Below are positions 1 through 8,652 of a DNA stretch of 34,080 nt, one piece after another. The first letter of the stretch is position 1. Each line of letters begins with the position of its first letter. The notes below the pieces were generated by a model. It was not told where the DNA came from. It made no database searches and worked only from the letters and a program-made list of their open reading frames with translations. The position numbers and the translations under genes were made by a program. This stretch comes from Desulfovibrio sp. (GTDB lineage Bacteria > Desulfobacterota > Desulfovibrionia > Desulfovibrionales > Desulfovibrionaceae), in assembly GCA_024699605.1 (NCBI GenBank), contig JAILPJ010000083.1, forward strand, positions 1 through 34,080, in the 5' to 3' direction.

Positions 1-171
1 TCCTTTCACAAACTTCCAGAACCGTTCAATCAGATTAAGGTTCGGGCTATAGGGTGGAAGAAATACGAGCTTTATCTTCAACTTTTCTGCAACCTTCTGA
101 ACGATCGCGCATCGTTGATAGCGGGTGTTATCGAGGACCACATAGGGCTTCCCGCTCAGATTTTGGCAAAG
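1..171 (-). pseudogene. IS630-family transposase, C-terminal fragment (DDE_3 domain)
   Basis: Reading the minus strand from about 171 down to the window edge gives an open frame with the hallmarks of the IS630/Tc1-like DDE domain: a V-V-L-D-N-T-R segment (second catalytic Asp) near 130 and a P-Y-S-P-N-L-N-L-I-E-R-F-W segment (catalytic Glu) near 15-55. No start codon belongs to this frame. The upstream half of the transposase is missing and is replaced at about 163-172 by IS3-type sequence in another frame. The frame is still open at base 1, so the 3' end of the element lies outside the window. I read it as a decayed element, because the N-terminal half and first Asp are absent. Confidence 0.8.
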
Positions 172-502
172 GCTCGATGTAAAAAATCGTTCTCAACAGT
201 AAGCTGACCAATTTTTGCATGGAGTTCCTTGAACTTCACCTCATCTGAACTGGAATCGCTTTTGCCTTTATCGGCGAAGATGCCGACGATTCCTTTCTTT
301 GCCTGCGCTTTCCATTGAGATATCTGGTTCGGATGGACGTTGTATTAGACGCCAATTCAGCCAGGGTGCTTTCTCCAGACAAAGCATCCAATGCAACCTT
401 TGCCTTAAACTCCGCTGAAAATTTCCTTCTCTCTTTGGACATACCTGCCTCCTGCGGGCACTTTACGTCCACCTAACGGTTTGGTCCAGAAATCGCAGTC
501 CA
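163..502 (-). mobile_element. IS3-family element remnant, left end with frameshifted orfA
   Basis: The minus strand carries the start of an IS3-type OrfA at 442 (M-S-K-E-R-R-K-F-S-A-E-F-K-A-K-V), preceded by a GGAGG ribosome site. After L-A-E-L-A-S the frame breaks near 345: losing one base there moves reading out of the frame that continues Y-N-V-H-P-N-Q-I-S-Q-W-K-A-Q, the usual OrfA helix-turn-helix continuation. That second frame runs on to E-N-D-F-L near 180 and joins IS630-type sequence. The probable terminal repeat reads TGGACTGC inward from 502, like IS150-group ends. OrfB, the catalytic half, is absent, so the element cannot move on its own. Confidence 0.75.
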
Positions 503-620
503 CTATATTTTGAGCTGGAGCGGGTAGATCTGGCCAAAAGAGCAAACCGAGAAAGGCAAGGGCTTAGCAGTTTAGAGTATAAGGAAGCAGAGCTGGCAAC
601 GTGCTTACAGTGATAACGAA

Positions 621-647
621 AAGGGCGACCTGTTTTGGGTCGCCCTT
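621..647. terminator. Perfect 10-bp hairpin, likely terminator
   Basis: AAGGGCGACC (621-630) pairs perfectly with GGTCGCCCTT (638-647) around a 7-base loop. On the minus strand the stem is followed by a short T run (TTTTCG). It lies downstream of the giant minus-strand gene and of a closer hairpin at 710-737, so it may be a second, back-up terminator or the end of a lost gene. Confidence 0.5.
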
Positions 648-709
648 AAACACACCTATGTCCGGTACTTCATCAAGACCATCCCCTAAGATTTTTCCTT
701 TTCAGCAGA

Positions 710-737
710 AAAGCCTGCGCAAAACTGTACAGGCTTT
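710..737 (-). terminator. Probable terminator of the giant repeat-protein gene
   Basis: AAAGCCTG (710-717) and CAGGCTTT (730-737) form an 8-bp stem with a 12-base loop. Read on the minus strand it lies about 30 bases after the stop codon of the 766-4911 gene and ends in CAGGCTTTTCTG, a short U tract. Confidence 0.6.
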
Positions 738-765
738 CTTTTGGTTCAGAACTGGAAAAAGCTAT

Positions 766-3700
766 CTATGCGAAATTGTCATCTGTCAGCTCACCTTCAA
801 GTGACACGACGGCGACCTGACGGATGTCATCCTCGGAAAAGTTAGATTCTAGGCCGTCAAGGCTTGCATCGACAAAGAACACGTTCGCCTTACCTTCTGA
901 TTCAGCGACAAGCACTGTATTCGTGGCGCTCACTACATTCTGGTCCAGCCCGCCATCGCCGAAGAACAGCGAGAAGACGCCTTCGAGAGTGGAATCGTCG
1001 GACTGTGCATGGAAGATTGCACCTTCATTCACCTGACCAGCCGAGACCTCGGTCAGCGTCGGTGTAGAATTCAGGAATCCGCTGACTTGCATGACGTCAC
1101 CACTAGCACCGACAGTGAAGTCGCTTATGGTGTCAAGGCCGTTCAATTCGGCGTCGCTAGCGAAAATCACGAGGTCCTGTCCGTCACCAAGCGTGATCAC
1201 ATCGTCATACTGACCGGAGTAAATTGTATCGCCATTATTACCAGCGAACACAGTACAACCGATTGGAAAATAAACCATATTTTCGTCGACTCCGCTATAT
1301 CCATCATGTTCCAGTTGAACAAAATTGCTGCCATTAGAAGACAAGTATAGCGAAGCGCCCATATTGATAAGTTCAGGATTATTTGAATTACCTAATGCTG
1401 AATCTGATATAGTTACAGAGTTCAAGCTCATAACCTTTTGCATATCATTAAAAACATCATATTTTTCGTCTTGAGATTCTTCAGTTATATTGTCATATAT
1501 CATTTTTCTAATACCGTGTGCTTCATCAACTTGAATTTTATTACTTGTAAACTGTTCTTTTGTCATGATAAGATTGTACGGGGCATAGCCCTCTTCTCCG
1601 TCACCAAAACCAAGCTGAGATCCTAATTGTATTGTTTTATCTACTAAATTAGAAATCTCTGTTATATTTATATCTTTGGTTTCATTTATAACATTAAATT
1701 CATGAGAGTAAGAATCAAAACTAACAAATTCAATATTTGCACTTGATAATTCATCTATGTTTCCTGAAAGATATGTTGAAGGGCTTATGGATATACTTGC
1801 ACTTCCACTATATTCAGAAACTGATCCATGAATATAATTTTGACCTGCTTCTACTACCAATGGATTGTCATGATCAGTTGTATATATAGCTATACGAGAA
1901 TTGTCATTTACACATCTGATATTATCTCCTCCTGCGTATTCTACTTCATGTGAAGTATTAAGACCTCCCGAGAATGTTACATTTCCTGAAAGAACAGTTA
2001 TGTTATCGCTATAATCAGAAAGCGAGATAGTCAAGTCGTCTTTCCCGCCATACACATGTAAGCTCATCCTTCCCATGACCGCCGCACCGAATCCATTCTC
2101 AGGAGCGTCAACACTGATTCCCTTCGAGGCGTCAAGATCCATGGTATCGAAATACATGATCTTACTTGCTGTAAAGTCGTCAGAGACATCTCCAGTAATT
2201 GCCACATAGCTCTTACCGTCATTAGTCGTAATCAGCTTATTCAGGGAGTCTGTGCTCAGATTGACATTGACAGCGTCGTCCGCTTCACCTGAGAGCGTCA
2301 GGCGATAATATGTAGATGCGCTGTTCTCATCATTAGGATCGTCAGGAACAGCCTCCAAGGTGGCCGTGAAAGACTGGGGTTCTGGTTCTGGCTGATCATC
2401 ATCAACGCTCCAGAAAATACCACGCATGTCAGGTGCTTGTCCGGAAGTTATTTTCCAGCCAGTTCCTTCGGGGACATCTATTGAGCCACTTGCCGCGCTG
2501 ATGACAATGCTTTGTCCCATATTACTCGTAAACACGAGATCGTTAGCATTGGTCGTCGCAAGAAAGTTGTCGCCCAATGATACAGTGAATTCACCAGTCA
2601 TGCGAGGATTGGCTACTTCATAATCCGAAAGTGCATGCTTGAACGATTGCAGCAGAGTGGCGTAAGTGGCATTTGGTCCGGAATAGAGGCTTGCGTCATC
2701 GACACGGAACGAAAGCGTCACGACCTCCGAGGTGTCACCGTTTGTGTAATTGAAGGAGAATGAGTCAAAAGGCTGATTGGTCAGAGGCTGCCCATTTTCC
2801 TGAGCACTTACCACGTCTATGAGTCTGAGCTGTAAGGTGTCTGGCTGCGGTTCAGGCTCAGGAACAGGATCCAGATCCTCATAGTCAGAAAGAAAGTCGG
2901 AGCCAGGGGAGACATCGCCTTCCTGGTTGAATTCCAAACCCTCCATAGAACCTTTCGCCGAGGTTAGAAGAATGTTCTTGCCTTCGACTTCGACTCCGTC
3001 ATGTGTGACCGTGAAGCTGTCGCCAAGTGACACTGAAAACAGTCCTGCCATCTCAGGATGAGTCGCTTCGTATTCTTCGATGGCGTTCTGGGTCGCTTGC
3101 AGAAGCGTGTCATACGTGGCCGCCTTTCCGGCGTACTTGTCTGCGTCCTCCTCAAGGAAAGCAAGCTTTACGTATGTGCTTGGTTGGTCGTCGTCCGCGT
3201 ACATAAAGCCGAAAGAAGTGACAGGCTGATTGGCCAATGGCTGGTTTTCCTGGGCGCCCGCCGCGTCAATGAGCATAATCTTGAATCCATCGCTGAATTC
3301 CGGCTCTGGTTCGGGTTCTGGATATAGATCCTCAGCCTCATAAACGAACCCACCAGCAGGCGCAGTGTTTGAGGTGAACTTCAAGTCTTTCATGGAGCCG
3401 GAATGGGATTCAATGAGCAGGCTCCGGCCATCTCCTTCGTACAACACATCCTCAACACGGGCTGAACTGGTGAAATTGTCACCAAGCGACGCGGTGAACA
3501 CTCCTTTCATTTCGGGATTGGCAGCTTCGTAATCCGCAATAGCGTGCTGGGTAGCTAAAAGAAGCGTGTCATACGTGGCATTTGCTCCGGAATACAGGGC
3601 CGCATCAACTGCGCGGAAAGAAAGCGTGACGTTTTCTGTTTGGCTGCCGTCTGAGTATTTGAACTCAAATCCATTGAAAGGCTGATTGGCTAAGGGCTGG

Positions 3701-4911
3701 TTGGATGTCTGGGCGCTTACCACATCCATGAGCCTAATTGCGAACGCATCGCTGGCTTTTGGCTCAGGCTCGGGTTCTGGCTCAGGTTCAGGCTCAGGTT
3801 CTGGTTCTGGTTCAGGTTCTGGCTGCGGCTCTGGTTCCGGTTCCGGTTCCGGTGTGGGTGTCGGTTCCGGTGTCGGAGTCGGTTCAGGCGTAGGTGTGGG
3901 TGTCGGGGTATCGCCGCCGTCCGGAACATAGTTTTCATCGCCTGGCACTGGCACGGGATCAGCTGGCTTCACAACGTCATCGGATGCCACATCGCATGGA
4001 TTGGCCACGGCTGAGGCTTCGCTGGCGTCGACATCTTTAGGTGCAGGGGTGGAAGCGCTGTTGTTGGCCGGAACATTCTCTCCCATCGCATCCCGCAGGC
4101 TGTCGTTTGCAACGCGGTCGACAACCGGAACGGTCTGCACCATGGGTGTACCTGTGGCCTCCGCTTCCTGAGCACCGTATTTCTCATAGTGAGAGACAGG
4201 GGACAGGCCTGCATGTGCAATGGCCGCCATGACGTCAGCGGCTGTTTTTCCGGCCCATTTTTCAGGTTCGGTCTTCTGCAGCTCGGCGAGCTTTGCAGCG
4301 GCATAGGCGTTGGCGTCAAAAGCATTGGAAGGATTGATCAGGTTTCCGTCCCGATCCGTTTCCTTGCAGCCGTACCTCATGTAGTGCTCTTCAGCGCTCA
4401 TACCGCAGGCCTTGATGGCGTTGGCCACATCAGCTGCCGTCTTGTTCGCCCATTCGGCTCGGATGCCAGCGTCAGGGTTGTTCTTAAGTTGGTTCAGCTT
4501 GGCTTCAAGATATTCCGCGGTATTGAAATAAGGATTGGCAGACGTCCCTTCTGTTGTCGAGTATTTCTGATAATGCTGTTCTATGGTGAGCCCGGCCTTG
4601 TGGATCGCTTCGATCAGTGTGGCTTCGGTCCAGGGATTGCCGTTGCCGTCCACGGAGCCTGTCGCCGCAAGCTGGGCAAGCTTTGACTGCAGGTAGTATT
4701 GCTGGTCGAAATGGATCTGTGTGCAGGCCGAAGTGCCTTCTTTGTCTGAGAATGCTTTGTAGTGCTGCTCAAGTGTGTAACCGGCATCCAGAATCGCTTT
4801 CTTTAGCGTTTCTGTTGTGTATTCGTTCCCATTTGCGTCTTTTTGGCCGGTTGCCTTGCACTGCGCCAGTTTCGACTGAAGATACCATTTTTCATTGAAT
4901 CTGGTGGACAT
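766..4911 (-). CDS. Giant RTX-like repeat surface protein, predicted type I secretion substrate
   Basis: 1381 residues with no N-terminal signal peptide. Visible layout: four repeats of about 60 residues starting at F5, F68, F129 and F198, each with a Y-L-x-x-K-L-type segment and an x-H-Y-x-x-Y/F segment (HY at 50, 113, 176, 241); a Thr/Pro/Glu linker at about 333-387 that becomes a run of Glu-Pro pairs; three related domains of about 150 residues at about 386-538, 539-684 and 687-844, each opening with a A-Q...Q-P-L-x-N-Q-P signature; a beta-rich region; one short RTX-like stretch near 1222-1250 ([10 protein letters not shown]) followed by D-T-I-S-D-F; and an acidic tail ending D-D-N-F-A, as in type I exported proteins. 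The start at 4911 follows AAGGAGAG. It is flanked by insertion-sequence debris, and its middle is unusually A+T rich. Adhesin function and export by the 23.6-29.5 kb system are inference. Confidence 0.85.
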   Translation of the reverse strand: MSTRFNEKWYLQSKLAQCKATGQKDANGNEYTTETLKKAILDAGYTLEQHYKAFSDKEGTSACTQIHFDQQYYLQSKLAQLAATGSVDGNGNPWTEATLIEAIHKAGLTIEQHYQKYSTTEGTSANPYFNTAEYLEAKLNQLKNNPDAGIRAEWANKTAADVANAIKACGMSAEEHYMRYGCKETDRDGNLINPSNAFDANAYAAAKLAELQKTEPEKWAGKTAADVMAAIAHAGLSPVSHYEKYGAQEAEATGTPMVQTVPVVDRVANDSLRDAMGENVPANNSASTPAPKDVDASEASAVANPCDVASDDVVKPADPVPVPGDENYVPDGGDTPTPTPTPEPTPTPEPTPTPEPEPEPEPQPEPEPEPEPEPEPEPEPEPEPKASDAFAIRLMDVVSAQTSNQPLANQPFNGFEFKYSDGSQTENVTLSFRAVDAALYSGANATYDTLLLATQHAIADYEAANPEMKGVFTASLGDNFTSSARVEDVLYEGDGRSLLIESHSGSMKDLKFTSNTAPAGGFVYEAEDLYPEPEPEPEFSDGFKIMLIDAAGAQENQPLANQPVTSFGFMYADDDQPSTYVKLAFLEEDADKYAGKAATYDTLLQATQNAIEEYEATHPEMAGLFSVSLGDSFTVTHDGVEVEGKNILLTSAKGSMEGLEFNQEGDVSPGSDFLSDYEDLDPVPEPEPQPDTLQLRLIDVVSAQENGQPLTNQPFDSFSFNYTNGDTSEVVTLSFRVDDASLYSGPNATYATLLQSFKHALSDYEVANPRMTGEFTVSLGDNFLATTNANDLVFTSNMGQSIVISAASGSIDVPEGTGWKITSGQAPDMRGIFWSVDDDQPEPEPQSFTATLEAVPDDPNDENSASTYYRLTLSGEADDAVNVNLSTDSLNKLITTNDGKSYVAITGDVSDDFTASKIMYFDTMDLDASKGISVDAPENGFGAAVMGRMSLHVYGGKDDLTISLSDYSDNITVLSGNVTFSGGLNTSHEVEYAGGDNIRCVNDNSRIAIYTTDHDNPLVVEAGQNYIHGSVSEYSGSASISISPSTYLSGNIDELSSANIEFVSFDSYSHEFNVINETKDINITEISNLVDKTIQLGSQLGFGDGEEGYAPYNLIMTKEQFTSNKIQVDEAHGIRKMIYDNITEESQDEKYDVFNDMQKVMSLNSVTISDSALGNSNNPELINMGASLYLSSNGSNFVQLEHDGYSGVDENMVYFPIGCTVFAGNNGDTIYSGQYDDVITLGDGQDLVIFASDAELNGLDTISDFTVGASGDVMQVSGFLNSTPTLTEVSAGQVNEGAIFHAQSDDSTLEGVFSLFFGDGGLDQNVVSATNTVLVAESEGKANVFFVDASLDGLESNFSEDDIRQVAVVSLEGELTDDNFA

Positions 4912-4930
4912 TGCCTCTCCTTGGTTTTTA

Positions 4931-4953
4931 TCCTCTTATTCTGAAAAAGAGGA
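4931..4953 (-). promoter_or_regulatory. 5' leader hairpin ahead of the repeat-protein gene
   Basis: TCCTCTT (4931-4937) and AAGAGGA (4947-4953) form a 7-bp stem with a 9-base loop, placed in the minus-strand leader about 20 bases before the start codon and just upstream of the AAGGAGAG ribosome site. It could modulate translation. No effect can be shown from sequence. Confidence 0.3.
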
Positions 4954-5650
4954 TTGTTATACTCCGGCAAGAAAAAAATTTGCCTTTTCGTCTTGAGCTA
5001 TGCGGCCGTTTAACGGCTAAACCCGGGTGTTTATGAGGGCTTGCAAGTCACTCCAATGTGAAAGCTTTTTTCTGTCTTGAGTATAATCATTCGAAACTCC
5101 TACTAAATTACTTGTATTTAGAACATAACTATTTGTTTTTGTTGTCTTTATGCGAATTTTCAGTGATGTAAAAAGCTCTCTACTAGGCAATTTACGGGAT
5201 AATAGTGGCGAGGCGCACTATATCCCATACTGGGCGATTTAACAACATTTTTTTCTATGTTGTTTTGCAAGATTATTAGGAAGCTCAAGGTAGCCCTGAC
5301 TGGTAGGTGTCTAGATAGTAGTTCATTCTCTAAATTCTAAGGCTAAAACTGTTCAGGATTTTTCAGAGCTGAAAAATTCATAATCCCCAATAATCGCGGG
5401 AAAACCAAAAATTTCCATTTGCATTTGAATTAACAGAACGAACTAATAGTTGTCACCCTTTGCCTCAACCGGTTGGGCAAACATGCATGAAGTTATCTTC
5501 TTCCGCATCAGATTGCCTGTATAACAACAGCACCCACAGGAAGGCCTCTAGAAAGCCCTAGAGTCGCTTTTTGTCGCTTTTGCGTAAGGGCTTTGTCAGG
5601 ACTTGATTTAGGCCAATCCGGGGCAAATAAACGCATGTTAGAGCTATATC
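4954..5650. other. Gene-free A+T-rich stretch between the repeat protein and an IS630 fragment
   Basis: I see no credible coding frame here. It should contain the promoter of the minus-strand repeat-protein gene, but no convincing -35/-10 or -24/-12 pair stood out. It contains a hairpin TTTTTCAG-AG-CTGAAAAA (5359-5376), a weaker inverted repeat AAAGCCCT/AGGGCTTT (5552-5559 and 5587-5594), and one copy (5316-5335) of a 20-base sequence repeated at 5651-5670. Confidence 0.6.
5316..5335 (+). repeat. Imperfect direct repeat, copy 1 (possible IS630 end relic)
   Basis: TAGTAGTTCATTCTCTAAAT matches 18 of 20 bases of the sequence at 5651-5670 in the same orientation. The second copy sits just before an IS630 transposase fragment, so both may be terminal sequences of related elements. 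That identity is inference. Confidence 0.55.
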
Positions 5651-5670
5651 TAGTAGTTCGTTCTGTAAAT
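5651..5670 (+). repeat. Imperfect direct repeat, copy 2 (possible IS630 end)
   Basis: TAGTAGTTCGTTCTGTAAAT, 18 of 20 identical to 5316-5335. It begins with TA, the IS630 target dinucleotide, and lies about 60 bases upstream of the IS630-like reading frame, where a left terminal repeat would be expected. Confidence 0.55.
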
Positions 5671-5705
5671 AACCATGTTAATTTGACGTACTTCTAAAAT
5701 TTTGG

Positions 5706-5732
5706 TAGAGGATCTTGAGGAGGGATCCTCTA
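5706..5732 (+). promoter_or_regulatory. Inverted repeat placing the transposase ribosome site in a loop
   Basis: TAGAGGATC (5706-5714) pairs perfectly with GATCCTCTA (5724-5732), a 9-bp stem. The 9-base loop TTGAGGAGG holds the AGGAGG Shine-Dalgarno sequence, and the last stem base is the A of the transposase ATG. Such a structure could limit initiation. Confidence 0.5.
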
Positions 5733-5923
5733 TGGCAAGAAAAAGAAAAGAAATAGCGATCACTGACGAGGAAAAACAGAATCTCCAAGAAATTTCAAAA
5801 TCACGCACTGCGTCACGGAGCTCTGTTGAAAGGGCAAAGATCATTCTTCTTGTCCTTGAGGGCAAAACTAATGACGAAATTGCCGAACATCTTGTTGAGG
5901 TGACAGCAAAGCAGCATTCATAA
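5732..5923 (+). pseudogene. IS630-family transposase, N-terminal fragment
   Basis: A start at 5732 behind a perfect AGGAGG opens a frame of 63 residues: a basic start (M-A-R-K-R-K-E-I), then S-K-S-R-T-A, V-E-R-A-K-I-I-L-L and N-D-E-I-A-E-H-L, the N-terminal helix-turn-helix of IS630-type transposases. Family homology stops at about H-L-V-E and the frame ends at 5923. Full-length members are about 340 residues, so the DDE domain is missing. It has the opposite orientation to the C-terminal IS630 fragment at 1-171, so the two are not simply halves of one interrupted gene. Confidence 0.7.
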
Positions 5924-5925
5924 AA

Positions 5926-6123
5926 ATGGCCTTGCCTTGCACAATCTCGATGAAATTGGAGCTGAGACCTATCGGTATGAAAGACATTTTGACGTGCAAG
6001 CAGCTTGCTAATCCACTCAACGAGAAAAATCTTTTCGATGCTGAGTATAATTCCAGCACAGACGTGATTTTTACCGCGACGGCCGAGATGTACAAAGCGA
6101 GAAAGCAGAAGCTCGCTCAATAA
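5926..6123 (+). CDS. Small unassigned open frame, possibly a gene tail
   Basis: 65 codons from an ATG at 5926 with no visible ribosome site. The frame is already open from just after a stop at about 5896, next to the point where the IS630 fragment ends. The C-terminal part (T-A-E-M-Y-K-A-R-K-Q-K-L-A-Q) has the charged helical look of a real C-terminus, and a perfect terminator follows 18 bases later. I recognise no family. It may be the 3' end of a gene truncated by the insertion-sequence event, or a chance frame. Confidence 0.25.
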   Translation: MALPCTISMKLELRPIGMKDILTCKQLANPLNEKNLFDAEYNSSTDVIFTATAEMYKARKQKLAQ

Positions 6124-6141
6124 GGCGCAGCCGAAATCTTG

Positions 6142-6182
6142 CAAAACAAACGGCCCTGAATGTTTCAGGGCCGTTTGTTTTG
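6142..6182. terminator. Bidirectional terminator, perfect 19-bp stem
   Basis: CAAAACAAACGGCCCTGAA (6142-6160) pairs without mismatch to 6164-6182 across a 3-base loop (TGT). The A-rich outer arm gives a U-rich tail on both strands, so it can end the plus-strand frame at 5926-6123 and the minus-strand ilvA transcript. Confidence 0.85.
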
Positions 6183-6275
6183 TGATTGCTCGGCGCAGTC
6201 TTCTGCACACGTTGCGCGTGGCAGCTGCCTGCGTCAGAGATTGTGAGCGGTGAGAAACAAAGGCAAGCCTTGTCC

Positions 6276-7817
6276 TTACGCTTTGTGCCAGCTGATGAAA
6301 AGTTTGTAAGCCGGATTGTCGGTCTCATCAATGTGGGAATAGCCCATGGCATCAACGCGTACGAGAAAATCTTCAAAGGCCGATTCCTGTTCTTCAGAAA
6401 CATCAAACCCCACCAGTACCCGGCCAAAGTCTGCTCCGTGATAGCGGTACTGGAAGAGGGAAATGCTGAATTCTGTGCGCATGGCATCAATAAAATTGAG
6501 CAAGGCGCCTGGACGTTCTGGGAAGGCAAAACGCAAAATGCGTTCGTGGTGGACATTGGGCGCATTGCCGCCCACAAGATGCCGGATATGCAATTTGGCC
6601 AGTTCATTATCGCTCAAATCAAAGGCCGTGAAGCCTTTTTCCTTGAGATCGGCCAAAACTTCCACCACATCGTTGCGTCCCTGAATTTTGATACCGAGCA
6701 GTACGCGCGCTTCCACAGGGTCCACCGAACGTGTGCAGAGCTCGGTGATATTGCGATTGCCAAGGGCGGCGATGAAATGGCGGAAACTGCCAATTTCTTC
6801 AGGTATGGTCACAGCCAGCAGGGCTTCGCGTTCAGCACCGATTTCCGAGCGATCCACCACATAGGAAAGGCGGTCAAAATTCATGTTTGCGCCACTGACA
6901 ATGGCTACCAGATGGGCGTCACGGATTTTCTTTTCAGCCACATAGGCCTTGAGACCGGCAAGAGAGAGGGCACCTGCCGGTTCGGCGACAATGCGCGTGT
7001 CTTCAAAAACGTCTTTGACGGCACCGCAGATGGCATCTGTCCCCACGCAGATGATTTCATCGAGCATATCCCGGCAGATGGCAAAGGTTTCTTCGCCAAC
7101 CTGCTTGACGGCTACGCCGTCGGCAAAGAGTCCCACATCTTTCATTTCCACAGGATAGCCGGCCTCGATGGAGCGGCGCATGGCGTCGCTGTCGACAGGT
7201 TCCACGCCAATGACGCGGATGTCCGGCCTAAGGAGTTTGATATAGGCAGCAACGCCGGCCGCGAGACCTCCGCCGCCGATGGGGACAAAAACCGCGTGGA
7301 TGGGATCAGGGTGCTGTCTGAGGATTTCCATGCCAATGGTGCCCTGTCCGGCAATGACATCGGGGTCTTCAAAGGGCGGGATAAAGACTGCGCCCGTTTG
7401 ACGGATGAGTTCCTGGGTGTGCTTCCAGGCGTCACTGAACGATTCGCCTGAGAGAACGACCTGACCGCCGAGTCGGCGTACGGCATTCACTTTAATCTGG
7501 GGTGTGGTCACTGGCATGACAATAGTGGCTTCACAGTTCAGGCGTTTGGCTGAAAGCGCAACCCCTTGGGCATGATTTCCGGCTGAAGCGGCAATCACGC
7601 CCCGGCTCAGCTCATCGGGTGAGAGCTTGGCCATTTTATTGTAGGCTCCGCGGATCTTGAAGGAAAAGACCGGCTGCAGATCCTCTCGCTTGAGGAAAAC
7701 GGTATTGCCAAGACGGCGTGACAGACTGACAGCGTTTTCCAGAGGTGTTTCACAGGCCACATCGTAAACTCGACTCAAGAGAATGCGGCTGAGATAGTCA
7801 CTGTGTTTGGTATGCAT
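6276..7817 (-). CDS. ilvA: Threonine ammonia-lyase (threonine dehydratase), biosynthetic
   Basis: 513 residues, close to the 514 of the E. coli enzyme. It converts L-threonine to 2-oxobutanoate and ammonia, the first step of isoleucine synthesis, in the cytoplasm. The PLP-binding lysine is K54 in F-S-F-K-I-R-G-A-Y-N; S-A-G-N-H-A-Q-G at 78-85 and the phosphate-binding G-G-G-G at 181-184 are intact. The region after about residue 330 fits the paired ACT-like regulatory domains that give isoleucine/valine control in the biosynthetic form and are absent from the short catabolic form. The ATG at 7817 has GAGG about 8 bases upstream. It appears monocistronic: a perfect terminator follows and no ilv gene is next to it. 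Confidence 0.95.
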   Translation of the reverse strand: MHTKHSDYLSRILLSRVYDVACETPLENAVSLSRRLGNTVFLKREDLQPVFSFKIRGAYNKMAKLSPDELSRGVIAASAGNHAQGVALSAKRLNCEATIVMPVTTPQIKVNAVRRLGGQVVLSGESFSDAWKHTQELIRQTGAVFIPPFEDPDVIAGQGTIGMEILRQHPDPIHAVFVPIGGGGLAAGVAAYIKLLRPDIRVIGVEPVDSDAMRRSIEAGYPVEMKDVGLFADGVAVKQVGEETFAICRDMLDEIICVGTDAICGAVKDVFEDTRIVAEPAGALSLAGLKAYVAEKKIRDAHLVAIVSGANMNFDRLSYVVDRSEIGAEREALLAVTIPEEIGSFRHFIAALGNRNITELCTRSVDPVEARVLLGIKIQGRNDVVEVLADLKEKGFTAFDLSDNELAKLHIRHLVGGNAPNVHHERILRFAFPERPGALLNFIDAMRTEFSISLFQYRYHGADFGRVLVGFDVSEEQESAFEDFLVRVDAMGYSHIDETDNPAYKLFISWHKA

Positions 7818-8652
7818 GCAAAGACCTCACTGATTCCGTGGACGCTCAATCTTCAAAGGAAGATTTGCTTGAAAATTCTCAAATAAAGGCTCTGTCGATA
7901 AGCAACGGTACCTCGGATCATATACGGCGTGATAGGATCCCTCGGGGAGAACTTTTCTTGTTACTCCGCATGAGAACTGATGAAAGACAAGCTTGAGAAC
8001 CTGTCACGTGCGGAGCACGTGTGCAGAGCAGTCAGCAATAATGCCTAGGTGAATGTCAAGAAATAGCGCACAGTGTCGTATTGTACAAGAGGCGTCTTGG
8101 CCCTCGGGGTGTAGCGAAAAAAGAGTGAGAACTGAGAGGAAAAGTGTTCTGAAAGGCTACTTCAGAGCTCAGCTCAAGCCTTACGATAGAATACCAGAAG
8201 ACATCAGCACGTTATGGCAAAGGAAGAACGCGATGCTTTTGAAAAAACCTCAGTGTTACGCACTCCCTGGTCCGTGAACAAATAATCGACAGCCCCGGAG
8301 CACAAAGAGCGCCGATTTGGCAAAAAAGCGAGGATCTCTTGAACAGCGCCTTCAGCCCTCTTTCCCAACGGCGTAAACCCCTTCTTTGATACGTTTGTGA
8401 AATTGTATCAGGAGTGCTTGATTTTTCAAAAAATACTTTTTCCAGAGAAAACAAGACCTTGGAGAAAATTCTGCGCATTGTTTAGCTTCCTGAGCACCTG
8501 GATTCGTGCCCTTGCGCCCCCCGCTGAATCTGTAGGAATGGAAAACGTCGCCCTTGAAACATTCTCCGATCGTCAGGGGTCACGCTCATGTCAACCACCA
8601 ACTCTGCTATCGGCCCTTGTGAAGGTCGTGGCTTTGGGGCATAGTGCCTCGC
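7818..8652. other. Long gap without a supported gene between ilvA and trmD
   Basis: About 830 bases. Short frames on both strands look like noise: no ribosome sites, basic or low-complexity products and no recognised motifs. It should hold the divergent promoters of ilvA and of the trmD operon. I looked for a T-box (specifier loop, GGUGG-type anti-terminator bulge) in the ilvA leader and for tRNA, RNase P, SRP or tmRNA signatures and found none. The only strong structure is the hairpin at 8005-8021. Confidence 0.6.
8005..8021. other. Short hairpin CACGTGC-GGA-GCACGTG
   Basis: CACGTGC (8005-8011) pairs perfectly with GCACGTG (8015-8021) across GGA. No T tract follows on either strand, so it is not an obvious terminator. 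It could be a protein-binding palindrome or part of a structured transcript. Confidence 0.4.

Noticed and set aside
3240..3260. A-A-G in the second triplicated domain as a LapG-type cleavage site
   Set aside because: LapG sites lie near the N-terminus in a T/P-A-A-G context. This one is mid-protein, within a repeated signature that varies in the other copies, and no LapG gene is in the window.
3686..3931. Gly-Ser repeat frame on the plus strand
   Set aside because: It is the mirror of the Glu-Pro-coding repeat in the giant gene; simple repeats stay open in several frames.
5650..6210. 186-codon minus-strand frame
   Set aside because: It runs antisense to the IS630 fragment and through a terminator stem; no ribosome site or family features.
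6186..7451. 421-codon open frame on the plus strand opposite ilvA
   Set aside because: It is the antisense shadow of a clearly conserved ilvA, has no ribosome site and resembles no protein family.
7818..8100. T-box or other amino-acid riboswitch in the ilvA leader
   Set aside because: No specifier stem or GGUGG-type anti-terminator bulge could be found; GAGGTACCG near 7905 is only a superficial match.
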